A stretch of DNA of 64,000 nucleotides, from assembly GCA_965220045.1 (NCBI GenBank), contig OZ244803.1, forward strand, positions 1,612,001-1,676,000, written 5' to 3'. This document shows positions 43,104 through 52,786 of this stretch, in pieces. The DNA is from VXOZ01 sp965220045 (lineage in GTDB: Bacteria > Chloroflexota > UBA11872 > VXOZ01). The position numbers were made by a program, and so were the translations under genes. Numbering within the stretch: the first letter of the stretch is position 1; each line of letters starts with the position of its first letter. Below the pieces are notes generated by a model. That model saw only the letters and a list, made by a program, of their open reading frames with translations, ran no database searches and had not been told where the DNA came from.

Positions 43104-45884
43104 CTAACTCTCCACCACACTCCCCTTGTCCGCTAGCAAATTGCGCAGCACGTATTGCAGCACACCGCCATGGCGATAGTAGTCCACCTCAATCGGTGTA
43201 TTGATGCGCGCCGTCGCCGTGAAGGTCTTCTCGCTACCGTCAGCATCACGCGCGCGGACGGTCACCGTCTTGCGTGGCGACAAGCCTTCCGCAATGCCTT
43301 CTATCGTGAAGGTCTCGTGCCCGCTCAGCCCCAACGACTCCGCGGTCTCCCCTTCGCTGTACTGCAAGGGCAGCACACCCATGCCTATGAGGTTGCTGCG
43401 ATGTATGCGCTCATAGCTTTCGGCAATTACGGCGCGCACGCCGAGGAGTACCGGACCCTTGGCCGCCCAGTCGCGGCTCGAACCCATGCCATAGTCCTTG
43501 CCTGCCAGGAGTATGAGAGGCACGCCATCTGCCTGGTATTGCACGGACGCATCGTAGATTGTCGTTTCGGTCTCATCGGGGAAGTGCAGCGTCCAGCCGC
43601 CTTCTCTCGACACGAGTTGGTTGCGCAGCCGCACGTTCGCGAACGTGCCGCGCATCATCACTTCGTGATTGCCACGCCGCGAGCCGTACGAGTTGAAATC
43701 TCTGGACTGCACCCCCTGCGCGACGAGGTACTTGCCGGCAGGGCTATCTTTGGCGATGGAACCCGCGGGCGAAATGTGGTCGGTGGTTACCGAGTCACCG
43801 AGCACTGCCAAGACGCGAGCGTCAGCTATGTCCGCCAACGATCCCGGCTCCGCCTCCATACCGTCAAAGAACGGCGGCTGGCGCACATAGGTTGAGTACT
43901 CGTCCCAGGCAAAGAGCGTACCTTCCGGCACTTCCAGTGTTTCCCACTCCGCCATGCCCTCGAACACCTTGTCATATTGCTCGCGGAACATCTCCGCATC
44001 CACCACCTGTGCCATGGCGTCGGCGATCTCGCGCTGGCTCGGCCAAATGTCGCGGAGATAGATTGGCTGACCCGTCTCGCCATGACCAATCGGATCGTTC
44101 GTGAGGTCGGTGTTGACCGTTCCCGCCAGCGCGTAGGCCACGACCAGCGGCGGAGAAGCAAGATAGGAGGCGCGCACCAGCGCGTGGATTCTGCCTTCGA
44201 AGTTTCGGTTGCCGCTAAGCACGGCCGCCACCGCCAACTCATGGTCGCTGATCGTCTCTTCCAACGGCTCTGCCAAGGGGCCGCTGTTACCGATACAGGT
44301 CGTGCAGCCGTAGCCGACGAGATGGAAGCCCAGCGCTTCCAGATGCGGCACCAGGTCGAGTTTCTCCAAATAATCCATTACCACCCGGGAGCCGGGGGCC
44401 AGGCTCGTCTTGACCCAGGGCTTGCGCCCGATTCCTGCCGCCACGGCGTTCTTCGCCAGGAGGCCGGCGCCAATCATGACGGCTGGATTGGAGGTGTTCG
44501 TGCAGCTCGTAATGGCCGCGATCACCACGGCGCCCTCGCCAATTCTGGCGGGTACGCCGTCCAGCGAAACATCGACGGTCGCGGCCGGATCCGCGATAAC
44601 GACCGAACTGTCACTCCCCGTAGCAGTGGCCGCGGTGGGGCTGTCATTTGCGGTACCGTTGCCGTTAGTCCCGGCAAACTTCTCGGGATAGGCATCGATA
44701 AAGCTCTGTCGCACGCCCTGCAAAGCCACGCGGTCCTGCGGGCGCTTCGGCCCGGCGAGGCTCGGCTCGACTGTGGCTAAGTCAAGCTCCAAGGTACTTG
44801 TGAACATCGGCTCCGGTTCCGCAGGCCGATAGAACATCCCTTGTTCCTTGCAATAGGCCTCAACGAGTTGGACCAACTCTTCGTCGCGTCCGGTGAGGCG
44901 CAGGTAACGGAGCGTTTCGTCGTCCACGGGAAACATGCCCACGGTGGCTCCGTATTCCGGCGCCATGTTGGAGATCGTCGCCCGATCCGGCAAGCTCAAA
45001 GAGGCCATACCCGGCCCGCAGAATTCAACGAACTTGCCCACTACACCGTGCTGACGCAGCATCTGCGTTACCGTGAGCACGAGGTCGGTGGCGGTCGCGC
45101 CCTCCGGGAGTTGGCCGTTCAAGCGAAAGCCGACGACTTCCGGCAAGAGCAGCGAGATCGGCTGGCCGAGCATTACGGCCTCCGCTTCGATGCCGCCCAC
45201 ACCCCAGCCGAGCACACCGAGACCATTGATCATCGTCGTATGTGAGTCGGTGCCCACGAGCGAATCCGGATAGGCCGCGAGCTCGCCGTCGCGTGTGTCG
45301 GCAAAGACGACCCGGCCGAGGTACTCCAGATTCACCTGGTGCACGATACCCGTATCGGGCGGCACAATGCTGAAGTTGTCAAAAGCCTTCTGCCCCCAGC
45401 GGAGAAAAGCGTAGCGCTCCTGATTGCGGGCAAATTCGCGCTGGGCATTGATGGCAAAGGCTTCCGGCATGCCGTATACGTCCACCTGCACCGAGTGATC
45501 GATGATGAGATCGGCGGGTTGCAGGGGATTGATGCGGTCGGGATCGCCGCCCAAAGCGCCAATCGCTTCCCGCATTGCCGCAAGGTCAACAACGGACGGC
45601 ACGCCGGTAAAATCCTGCAGGATTACGCGGGCGGGAGTAAAGTTGATTTCGCGTGCCGCCGTCTGTTGCGGCGTCCAATTCGCCGCCGCGACCACGTCAT
45701 CCCGCATCACCGAGCGTCCGTCTTCAGTACGCAGTAAGCTCTCCAACAGTACCTTGATGGAGAAGGGAAGCCGCGCCACGTTGCCGATTCCTGCTCGCTC
45801 TAGCGCGGCAAGACGGTGGATTGCGTAGGCGCTCTCACCGACCTTCAGTATGGACTTACTATCGAAGCTGTTCGCAGTGCTCAT
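43104..45884 (-). CDS. acnA: Aconitate hydratase A
   Basis: The 926-residue protein has the aconitase landmarks: GTDSHTTMINGLGVLGWGVGG, ITSCTNTSNPAVMIGAG with cluster Cys, GYGCTTCIGNSGPL with the other two cluster Cys, and the C-terminal DYGMGSSRDWAAKGPVLLGVRAVIAESYERIHRSNLIGMGVLPLQ region (in parts). It isomerises citrate and isocitrate using a [4Fe-4S] cluster. The ATG at 45884 begins MSTANSFDSKS; the longer open frame upstream lacks homology-like features. It is monocistronic and divergent from the TIM-barrel gene. Confidence 0.96.
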   Translation of the reverse strand: MSTANSFDSKSILKVGESAYAIHRLAALERAGIGNVARLPFSIKVLLESLLRTEDGRSVMRDDVVAAANWTPQQTAAREINFTPARVILQDFTGVPSVVDLAAMREAIGALGGDPDRINPLQPADLIIDHSVQVDVYGMPEAFAINAQREFARNQERYAFLRWGQKAFDNFSIVPPDTGIVHQVNLEYLGRVVFADTRDGELAAYPDSLVGTDSHTTMINGLGVLGWGVGGIEAEAVMLGQPISLLLPEVVGFRLNGQLPEGATATDLVLTVTQMLRQHGVVGKFVEFCGPGMASLSLPDRATISNMAPEYGATVGMFPVDDETLRYLRLTGRDEELVQLVEAYCKEQGMFYRPAEPEPMFTSTLELDLATVEPSLAGPKRPQDRVALQGVRQSFIDAYPEKFAGTNGNGTANDSPTAATATGSDSSVVIADPAATVDVSLDGVPARIGEGAVVIAAITSCTNTSNPAVMIGAGLLAKNAVAAGIGRKPWVKTSLAPGSRVVMDYLEKLDLVPHLEALGFHLVGYGCTTCIGNSGPLAEPLEETISDHELAVAAVLSGNRNFEGRIHALVRASYLASPPLVVAYALAGTVNTDLTNDPIGHGETGQPIYLRDIWPSQREIADAMAQVVDAEMFREQYDKVFEGMAEWETLEVPEGTLFAWDEYSTYVRQPPFFDGMEAEPGSLADIADARVLAVLGDSVTTDHISPAGSIAKDSPAGKYLVAQGVQSRDFNSYGSRRGNHEVMMRGTFANVRLRNQLVSREGGWTLHFPDETETTIYDASVQYQADGVPLILLAGKDYGMGSSRDWAAKGPVLLGVRAVIAESYERIHRSNLIGMGVLPLQYSEGETAESLGLSGHETFTIEGIAEGLSPRKTVTVRARDADGSEKTFTATARINTPIEVDYYRHGGVLQYVLRNLLADKGSVVES

Positions 45885-46103
45885 CCAATTCCTCAATCCC
45901 GTAACAAGGACCAATCGCAGATACCATGAATTCGTCGCGTTCTGACTAGAGGATACTATATTGCGTGCTTTCCAACACGCGGCCGCGGCTGCGACCGGCC
46001 GCCAGCAAGCCTCACCGTACGCCGGTTGTAGCGGACAAGCTTGAGGAGTATAGTTTTCCCAGGCAAGGCACACGCATTGCAAATGTATGACAAGGTACCT
46101 TCT

Positions 46104-46931
46104 ATGCAACTTTCGCTTTCGGGACGAATCGTCGAAGCCGAACACATCAAGACAAACGCGTCACTCGACTTTACGGAATTTGCCGAACTCGCCGCCCGTG
46201 TGGGGTTCCACGCCGTTTGTGTCCGCTCCACGCACCTGAATAGCGCGACTCCGCTGGAACGCGCGCGGGAGATGCGCGGTATCTTGGAGAACAACGGGCT
46301 CGTGGCTTCGATGGTCATGCTGGATTCCCGCGTGGCGAACCAGGGCACGGCTCCCGATGCGGCTGCGCCGCTGCGCAATATCACGCCGACACTCGAACGC
46401 GCTACCGCGATTGGCGCCGACATGATTCGCGTGGCAATTAAAAGCGCTGAGGACATCCCAGTGGCGCAACGCGCCGCCGATGAATCGCGCGAGCACGGCA
46501 TCCAGCTTGCCCATCAGAATCACACGAAGACTCCCTTCGAGACCGTTGCCGACTGTATGGAAATGTTCGAGCGCATTAACCGACCAAACATCGGGCTCAT
46601 CGCCGAACCGGCGAATTTCATGCTATGCGGCGAAGCGTATGATGCGGAAGCTCTCAGACCCCTCGCCGCTTCCATCTTCAACGTCTATGTGCAAAACCTG
46701 AGCGTTTCGGAATCCGGTTCATCTACCATTGAGACCAATCGCGGCGCCGTGCGCTACGACCGTCTCGTCATCGGCGATCCGGGCGGCGTCGATATGGCGC
46801 TCTTTTGCGACGGGCTGCGGGCGATTGGCTACGACGGTTTCCTCACCTCAAACCAACCGGCAATCGCGGAAGCTTCAGCGGATGAGCTGGTTGAGCAAGT
46901 GTATGCCGCCCTTGCGAGTTGCGTCCACTAG
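46104..46931 (+). CDS. Sugar phosphate isomerase/epimerase (TIM barrel)
   Basis: The 275-residue protein matches xylose-isomerase-like TIM-barrel epimerases: VGFHAVCVRSTHLN, QLAHQNHTKTPFET with a metal-ligand His, and FNVYVQNLSV. The metal-binding Glu/Asp/His set is only partly recognisable. Such enzymes isomerise keto sugars. The ATG 46104 (MQLSLSGRIVE) follows AAGG at 46093; earlier in-frame starts give extra residues without homology-like features. It precedes the VOC-Gfo/Idh cluster and may act in the same sugar pathway. Confidence 0.7.
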   Translation: MQLSLSGRIVEAEHIKTNASLDFTEFAELAARVGFHAVCVRSTHLNSATPLERAREMRGILENNGLVASMVMLDSRVANQGTAPDAAAPLRNITPTLERATAIGADMIRVAIKSAEDIPVAQRAADESREHGIQLAHQNHTKTPFETVADCMEMFERINRPNIGLIAEPANFMLCGEAYDAEALRPLAASIFNVYVQNLSVSESGSSTIETNRGAVRYDRLVIGDPGGVDMALFCDGLRAIGYDGFLTSNQPAIAEASADELVEQVYAALASCVH

Positions 46932-47108
46932 CGGTCAGCGCTGCGCACCAAGTGCTCGATTGCATCCAGCATGCCATGTGTTGCCCTTGGGCCCCTCTGC
47001 CGGAACTGCGACCGCGACAAACTGCGCTCGCGAGGACCTGTCGATGTAAAAAGGGGCGAAAGGCCTCGACAATTACGGCGCGCTTGTACAGACGCTGTCG
47101 GGTAACGC

Positions 47109-47114
47109 TATACT
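47109..47114 (+). promoter_or_regulatory. Possible -10 element upstream of the VOC-Gfo/Idh pair
   Basis: TATACT at 47109-47114 in the 252-base gap, 70 bases before the VOC ATG. The best -35-like hexamer, TTGTAC, is 19 bases upstream, so the promoter is weakly supported. Confidence 0.35.
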
Positions 47115-47183
47115 ATCGGCAACAGACATGCGTAGCGCTTCAAGAAAGAACATCAGCAATTCTCGCAATGGAAGGGAACAACC

Positions 47184-47600
47184 ATGGCATCGACACTCGT
47201 CCACATTGGTGTGCGCGCCAGCGACATTGACAAAACTATTCGCTTCTGGCGCGATGCGCTCGGGCTCGAAGTGGTCAACGAGCTCCACCACGGTTACGAT
47301 CTGAGCGACGGCTACCACAACTTTCGCGTCTTTCAGCACGAGGGGCCGGACCGACCCGCGCACGTGTCCGGCATGTTGGACTACCTGCACATCGGCGTAA
47401 AGGTCGCGGACCTGGCGGAAGCGGCCACGCGGCTCGACGACATGGGTTACGAGATCTTCTGGGAAGGCGTGAGCTCAGGTCATGAGTACGAATATGATCC
47501 CTCCAAGCCGCCTTCCGGTTCGTTCAAAGTGGAAGACCCTGACGGCATCGTGGTGGACGTCACCGCCAGCGATGATCAATGGCCGGGGGTGGAACTTTGA
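47184..47600 (+). CDS. VOC family protein
   Basis: The 138-residue protein has the beta-alpha-beta-beta-beta fold: LVHIGVRASDIDKTIRFWRDALGLEVVNELHHG and LHIGVKVADLAEAATRLDDMGYE, ending FKVEDPDGIVVDVT with the usual metal-ligand Glu/His region. Such proteins include glyoxalases and ring-cleaving dioxygenases. GGAAGGGAAC precedes the ATG. The stop TGA overlaps the next gene's TTG start by four bases, so the two are coupled; together they may act on one sugar-derived substrate. Confidence 0.85.
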   Translation: MASTLVHIGVRASDIDKTIRFWRDALGLEVVNELHHGYDLSDGYHNFRVFQHEGPDRPAHVSGMLDYLHIGVKVADLAEAATRLDDMGYEIFWEGVSSGHEYEYDPSKPPSGSFKVEDPDGIVVDVTASDDQWPGVEL

Positions 47601-48694
47601 GCAACCAATACCGGGTCGCCATCATCGGCACCGGCCGCATGGGCGGCCTTATAGAGGACGAGCAAGACATCCGGGGCTACATGACGCCCTATGGCCACTT
47701 TCCCAGCTATGACGCCATGCCCGAAACCACGGTGGTCGCCGTAGCAAACCGGGGCAAAGAGCGCCTGGAACGGTTTTGCCGGCGCTTCGGCGTGACCAAT
47801 GCCTATCTCGACTATCGCGAGATGATTGAGAAAGAGAAACCGGACATCGTCAGCGTGACCACGCCGTCGTTTGCTCGGGCCGAACCAATCATCTTCTGCG
47901 CGGAGCACGGCGTAAAGGGCATCTTCGCCGAGAAGGGCCTGTGCGCGTCGCTGGAGGAGGCCGACCGCATCCATGAGGCAGTAACCCGTAACAACGTCGC
48001 CTTCAACTGGGGCGCCATGCGGCGCCACCACGACGCCTATAAGCGCCTGCGCGCCGCCATACTTGACGGCGCCATCGGCAAGCCGCTGCATGCTGTTATG
48101 TACTATTGGACAGACATCATCAAGCACCACCCGCACACCATAGACCTCGTCAGCATGCTGCTGGGCGATCCTAAGCCGACGTGGGTCGAGGGACGGTTAG
48201 TCGATCCGAACGATCCTCGCGTGATAGGCAACGAAAAGGCAACCGCACCCTATGATGCCGAGAAGCACGCCTTCGTGCCGAATCCTGGACAGGAAATCGC
48301 TGATCCCCAGGTGGATTTTTTCCGCGTTGGCTACGAGACCGGGCAGGAAGGCTTTTTCATTCCGACGCCGAGATCGTTTGACGTGGAAGTTCGCGGCACG
48401 GAAGGGCGGGCGCTTGCCTTTGACAACGGCATCAACACGCGCATTCAGCGGCCCTTGCGGCGCGGTGACGAATTGGAAGAGACGACCATCCATGCCACCG
48501 GTTATGCCCCAGGCATAACGAACATTCGCAACATCATCCGCGAAGTCGAGACCGGCGAGAGAACCGACGGCAATATCGACGTTACGCTGCAAGCCGTGGA
48601 AGCGCAATTTGGTATCGCGTATTCGTCCTTACAGGGCGGCGCGCGCGTTACTGTGCCAGTAACAGATCGGAGCCTTTATATTCCAGGTGGCTAG
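47597..48694 (+). CDS. Gfo/Idh/MocA family oxidoreductase
   Basis: The 365-residue protein has VAIIGTGRMGGLIEDEQDI, VSVTTPSFARAEPII, and AEKGLCASLEEADRI in place of the usual EKP. It starts at TTG 47597, overlapping the VOC stop (TTGA); GGGGGTGGA lies just upstream. Its C-terminal half resembles the two Gfo/Idh genes that follow (VEGRLVDPN, EVETGERTDG). The three form one subfamily. It is probably an NAD(P)-linked sugar or polyol dehydrogenase. Confidence 0.83.
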   Translation: MSNQYRVAIIGTGRMGGLIEDEQDIRGYMTPYGHFPSYDAMPETTVVAVANRGKERLERFCRRFGVTNAYLDYREMIEKEKPDIVSVTTPSFARAEPIIFCAEHGVKGIFAEKGLCASLEEADRIHEAVTRNNVAFNWGAMRRHHDAYKRLRAAILDGAIGKPLHAVMYYWTDIIKHHPHTIDLVSMLLGDPKPTWVEGRLVDPNDPRVIGNEKATAPYDAEKHAFVPNPGQEIADPQVDFFRVGYETGQEGFFIPTPRSFDVEVRGTEGRALAFDNGINTRIQRPLRRGDELEETTIHATGYAPGITNIRNIIREVETGERTDGNIDVTLQAVEAQFGIAYSSLQGGARVTVPVTDRSLYIPGG

Positions 48695-48946
48695 TACAGT
48701 CGATGTGCCTCGTCCACCTTGCGAAGACTCAAGGCAGGTGGTCAACGACACTGGCGTGAGGGTCCGCCAAGAATGGTGCTGACAGGAAACCATAGAGCAC
48801 CGATAAAGATGGATTTCCAATCTCACTGGAATCAAGGTTTCAATCACACCCGCACAATAACGGCCTCAGTCAGGTACTGGGACCAATGGATTGGCAGTAG
48901 CTAGCGTTGCGTGAGCCGCACATCACAGACAAAAGGAGATAGAAAC

Positions 48947-50023
48947 ATGGCAGAGACGTACCGCGCGGCGCTTATCGGCTGCAGCCGCATGGGGGCGTTC
49001 ATTGACAACGAGGTGACAAAGAATCACGCGATCCGGTTGCCGTATTCCCATGCCGCCGGCTATGAAGCCTGCGAGCGCACCGATCTCGTTGCGGGAGCGG
49101 ACTTGCGCGGAGACGTGCTGGAGAGGTTCGGCGCGCGGTACAACGTGGAATCAGACCATTGGTATACCAACTACCGCGATCTCATTGCTCAAGAGCAACC
49201 GGACATTGTCAGCATAGCCACGCAGCCGGAGCAGCGCTGCGAGATCATCCTTCACGCTATCGAGCAGGGCGTCCGTGCGCTTTATGTCGAAAAGCCGCTC
49301 TGTGCCTCCGTTGCCGAGGCCGAGGCCATTCGGGATGCCGTCAAAGCAAATAACGTTGCCTTCAACATGGGTACCAACCGGCGCTATCACAATGGTTATG
49401 CGGCCATGCGCGCGAAAATTGAATCCGGTGACTTCGGCAATCTCCGTTCCGTGATCTCGTTCTCAACGGGTAATTTTTTCAACACGTCGAGCCACTTCTT
49501 CGACGTGCTTGTGTACCTAAACGGCGACGTGCCGCCGCAGTGGGTGCAGGGCTATGTGTTCAAGTTCGATGAGTTGGTAGTGGGATCTGAGGTCTTGGAC
49601 GACCCTGCGGGCACCGGCATCATCGGGTTTCAGAACGACGTATTCGGCTATGCCGTGGACAGTTCCCGGCGCACCGAGTTTGAGGCTATCTGCGCCAGCG
49701 GCGTTATCACAGGCTACAACAACGGCATGGAATTCCGTACGCGCACACACGATCGTGACGAGTCCGAGGATGCGCCAAGTCTCGTCTTTGACAACACCAG
49801 TTCAACCTTGAATCTTGTAAAGGACCTCGTGCACGCGCTAGACACCGGCGAACCGACCCGCGGCGGCGCGGAAGTGGCGTACTGGAATACCCAGATCATC
49901 TTCGGCTTTATCGAGTCCCATCGTCGCGGCGGAGCCCGCGTAGAACTGCCCTTGACGGATCACGACCTCCGTTTCATCCGGCGCGACCATGTAGCACGCC
50001 AGCCTAAGTACCAGCCCGGCTAG
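48947..50023 (+). CDS. Gfo/Idh/MocA family oxidoreductase, tandem copy 1
   Basis: The 358-residue protein has AALIGCSRMGAFIDNEV, SIATQPEQRCEIILHAIEQG, YVEKPLCASVAEAEAIR and FNMGTNRRYHNGY. It is clearly the same gene type as the next Gfo/Idh gene; they share most of the sequence including the C-terminal half. The ATG 48947 follows AAAAGGAGATAG. The GCSRMG loop replaces GxGxxG, and EKP is intact. The substrate is unknown. Confidence 0.87.
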   Translation: MAETYRAALIGCSRMGAFIDNEVTKNHAIRLPYSHAAGYEACERTDLVAGADLRGDVLERFGARYNVESDHWYTNYRDLIAQEQPDIVSIATQPEQRCEIILHAIEQGVRALYVEKPLCASVAEAEAIRDAVKANNVAFNMGTNRRYHNGYAAMRAKIESGDFGNLRSVISFSTGNFFNTSSHFFDVLVYLNGDVPPQWVQGYVFKFDELVVGSEVLDDPAGTGIIGFQNDVFGYAVDSSRRTEFEAICASGVITGYNNGMEFRTRTHDRDESEDAPSLVFDNTSSTLNLVKDLVHALDTGEPTRGGAEVAYWNTQIIFGFIESHRRGGARVELPLTDHDLRFIRRDHVARQPKYQPG

Positions 50024-50341
50024 GGCCTTGCAGCCGGCCTTCGTCATTTCCCGCTGTAGCGGGGGATCTCGGCCGGTCAAGCAATATGTCGTTGAAACCT
50101 CATTGGTAGCGTAGAATGGAGGCAATGCTCTCCTGGGTCCAGTAGCCCTTGTTTTTTGGGCGCTCATCCGCGGTCGAAATTCAGCCTGAATTGAGGATAG
50201 GATGGGTTCCCGCTTTCGCGGGAACGACGGTCTCCGAGTTTACACATTCCTTAGACAATAGCGATCAGTAGCCAAGGCACCGGTGCAATGAAATCCACAA
50301 TTGCCGGTACTGAAGCATTGCTTACATGAGGAGTTTCCATT
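50024..50341. other. Intergenic region with one palindromic repeat
   Basis: The 318-base gap between the tandem Gfo/Idh copies carries GTTCCCGC and GCGGGAAC arms around TTTC at 50206-50225, a copy of the CATTCCCGC family. No gene is seen. Confidence 0.7.
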
Positions 50342-51418
50342 ATGGCAATAGTGTACCGCGCCGCACTTATCGGCTGCAGCCGCATGGGAGCGTTCATTGA
50401 CAATGAACACCAAGACTATCGCCCGATACCGCTGCCGTATTCCCATGCCGCCGGCTATGAGGCCTGTCCGCGCACCGATCTCGTAGCGGGGGCCGAACTC
50501 CGACCGGAAGTGCTGGAGAAGTTTGGTGAACGCTACAATGTGGGGCCCGATCATCGGTATACCGATTACTGCGAGTTAATTGACAACGAACAGCCCGATA
50601 TCCTCAGTATCACCACGCAGCCGGAGCAGCGCTGCGAGATAATCCTGCATGCCATCGAGGCCGGCGTTCGTGCGCTTTATGTTGAGAAGCCCCTCTGTGC
50701 CTCGGTCGCGGAGGCGGAAGCCATTCGCGATGCTGTGCGCGCCAACAACGTCGCCTTCAGCATGGGCACCAACCGCCGCTGGCACAATGGATTCACGGCT
50801 ATGCGCGCCAAGATTCACTCTGGAGATTTCGGCGAGTTGCGCACACTCATAAATTACTGTACCGGCTCATTCTTCAATGGGTTCAGTCACTCCATCGACC
50901 TCTTCATGTACCTCAATAACGACGTGACGCCGCAATGGGTACAGGCCTATGTCTTTGAATTCGATGAGCTCGTTGTAGGCAGCGAAGTACTGGAAGACCC
51001 GGCGGGCACAGGCACCATAATGTACGCAAACGGGGTCTTCGGCTATGGCCTGGTTAGTCCCAGGCGCGCCGAGGTCGAGGCGGTATGCGACACCGGTATG
51101 ATTGAGGCGTTGGACAACGGCGTGGAATTTCGTACGCGCAGCAAAGAAATGGATTCATCCGAGGACGGGCCAAATCTCGCATACGAGCAGAAGAGTTCGA
51201 CGCTGCTCCTCATTGAAGATCTCGTCCACGCGCTCGACACGGGCAAGCCAACCCGCGGCGGCGCGGAAGTGGCGTATTGGAATACCCAGGTCATCTTTGG
51301 CTTGATCGAATCGCACCGGCAGGGAGGCGCGCGGGTGGAGCTACCCCTCACCAATCACGATTTGCGCTTCATTCGCCACGGTCGCGCCGCTAGCCAACCG
51401 ACGTACACGCCAAATTAG
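50342..51418 (+). CDS. Gfo/Idh/MocA family oxidoreductase, tandem copy 2
   Basis: The 358-residue protein matches tandem copy 1 across its length: AALIGCSRMGAFIDNEHQ, SITTQPEQRCEIILHAIEAG, YVEKPLCASVAEAEAIR, FSMGTNRRWHNGF, and the C-terminal RGGAEVAYWNTQVIFGLIESH. The two copies differ at many positions, so the duplication is not recent. GAGTTTCCATT precedes the ATG. It lies 97 bases before the dehydrogenase pair. Confidence 0.87.
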   Translation: MAIVYRAALIGCSRMGAFIDNEHQDYRPIPLPYSHAAGYEACPRTDLVAGAELRPEVLEKFGERYNVGPDHRYTDYCELIDNEQPDILSITTQPEQRCEIILHAIEAGVRALYVEKPLCASVAEAEAIRDAVRANNVAFSMGTNRRWHNGFTAMRAKIHSGDFGELRTLINYCTGSFFNGFSHSIDLFMYLNNDVTPQWVQAYVFEFDELVVGSEVLEDPAGTGTIMYANGVFGYGLVSPRRAEVEAVCDTGMIEALDNGVEFRTRSKEMDSSEDGPNLAYEQKSSTLLLIEDLVHALDTGKPTRGGAEVAYWNTQVIFGLIESHRQGGARVELPLTNHDLRFIRHGRAASQPTYTPN

Positions 51419-51515
51419 CGGCAATCTAGCAGCGACCCATCAAGAGCCGGACAGCGACTACAAAGCCAGTTCAGAGTGACGACAAGTCTCATCGAAGCGA
51501 AAGGCGTTAAGGACT

Positions 51516-52493
51516 ATGTCTGACATGATGTGGCGGGTTGGCAAGCATGAGGGTCTGGGCAACATCGTGATGGAGCAGGTGCCCATTCCCGATCCCGGCC
51601 CTAAAGAAGTGCTCGTGCGCGTCCATAGGAGCCTTATCAGCCGCGGCTCGGAGCTGTGGAGACGCTATGTCATGCCCGGGCCGGTGGACCCCCGCAGCAT
51701 GGGATATTCGACAGCGGGCGTCGTCGAGAAAGTCGGCACTGACGTAACCTGGTTTGCGCCCGGCGACCGCGTCTCCTGCACGGCGCCCCACGCGGAGTAT
51801 GCGATTGGCGAAGCGAGTGCCGCCGCAAAGCGGCGGTTAGTGCATCTCCCGGACGACGTGCCATTTGTTGACGGGACGTTTCAGCCCCTTGTCACCAGCT
51901 CCATTGGCTGGACTGCCGCCGCCGGCATTCAACCGCAGCACACGGTGGTTATTCTGGGACTTGGCTTGGTCGGCAATCTCGTCATGCAAGCCGCGACCCG
52001 CTTCATGTCCGGGCAGCTCTGCGGCATCGACATGTTGCCGATTCGCCGCCGGCTGGCCGAAGAGCGAAACATGGGGACTATCATCGACGGCGCCGCGCGC
52101 GATCCGGTTGAGTCTGTCCTGGAGATTACGGACGGAAAAGGCGCGGACATTGTGATCGATTGCGTCGGCGGACGCGCGGGCGTCAAGTCATTTGAGCAAG
52201 CCCAGGACATGCTGGTTCTCGGGGGCTTGCTGCAGATCATCGGCCTCTACCACGACGGCCCGCTACCGCTGGACGCCAGCAAAATGCAGCGCAAGCGCCT
52301 GATTGGCGGCTATCTGGCCGAAACTGACGTAGATGCCATGGCCCGCGCGGCGATGGAGGCGCTCTCCAACGGCCTTGAGCAAGTAGCGCCGCTTGTTACC
52401 CATCACTTCCCGGGTAACCGGGCGAAAGAAGCGTTTGACCTGCTCTACGAACACCCTGAAGACGCCATGGGCGTCATTCTGGAGTGGTCGTAA
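51516..52493 (+). CDS. Medium-chain dehydrogenase/reductase, tandem copy 1
   Basis: The 325-residue protein has the MDR N-terminal domain (EVLVRVHRSLISRGSEL), the segment GDRVSCTAPHAEYAIG and the nucleotide-binding VVILGLGLVGNLVMQAATRF. The catalytic-zinc Cys and the structural zinc Cys loop are absent; ISxGxE-type MDRs of this kind resemble quinone-reductase-like and bacteriochlorophyllide-type enzymes. It oxidises or reduces a small substrate with NAD(P). It starts MSDMMWRVGKHEGLG after AAGGCG. It is followed by a near-identical gene. Confidence 0.85.
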   Translation: MSDMMWRVGKHEGLGNIVMEQVPIPDPGPKEVLVRVHRSLISRGSELWRRYVMPGPVDPRSMGYSTAGVVEKVGTDVTWFAPGDRVSCTAPHAEYAIGEASAAAKRRLVHLPDDVPFVDGTFQPLVTSSIGWTAAAGIQPQHTVVILGLGLVGNLVMQAATRFMSGQLCGIDMLPIRRRLAEERNMGTIIDGAARDPVESVLEITDGKGADIVIDCVGGRAGVKSFEQAQDMLVLGGLLQIIGLYHDGPLPLDASKMQRKRLIGGYLAETDVDAMARAAMEALSNGLEQVAPLVTHHFPGNRAKEAFDLLYEHPEDAMGVILEWS

Positions 52494-52523
52494 CTGGAAA
52501 GAGACCGGTTGCGCGTCGGCTCC

Positions 52524-52570
52524 GGTAGCGCTGGTTTGCAACCCGCGGAGAAGCACCCTCACCCTAATCC
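52524..52570. repeat. Repeat after dehydrogenase copy 1
   Basis: GGTAGCGCTGG, then TTTGCAACCCGCGGAG, then CACCCTCACCCTAATCC. The same block follows dehydrogenase copy 2 at 53793-53858, so the duplication unit included it. Confidence 0.8.
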
Positions 52571-52786
52571 TTTGCCTTGAGGGGCCTTTGCGCAACCCAA
52601 TCCCCATGATGGAGGAAGGCCGGGAGTGGAAAGGCTAGGGACGGACAATATGCTAGCTAGTAGTGTAAGCACTCCTCTGGCTTCGCGGGAATGACGGCCA
52701 TGTCACTTTGCCTTCCCATTTCCAATTCCGCAGAGCGAAAACTAGCAGTCGAATTGTGCTTTTCGTAACTAAAGGATGGGAATTCG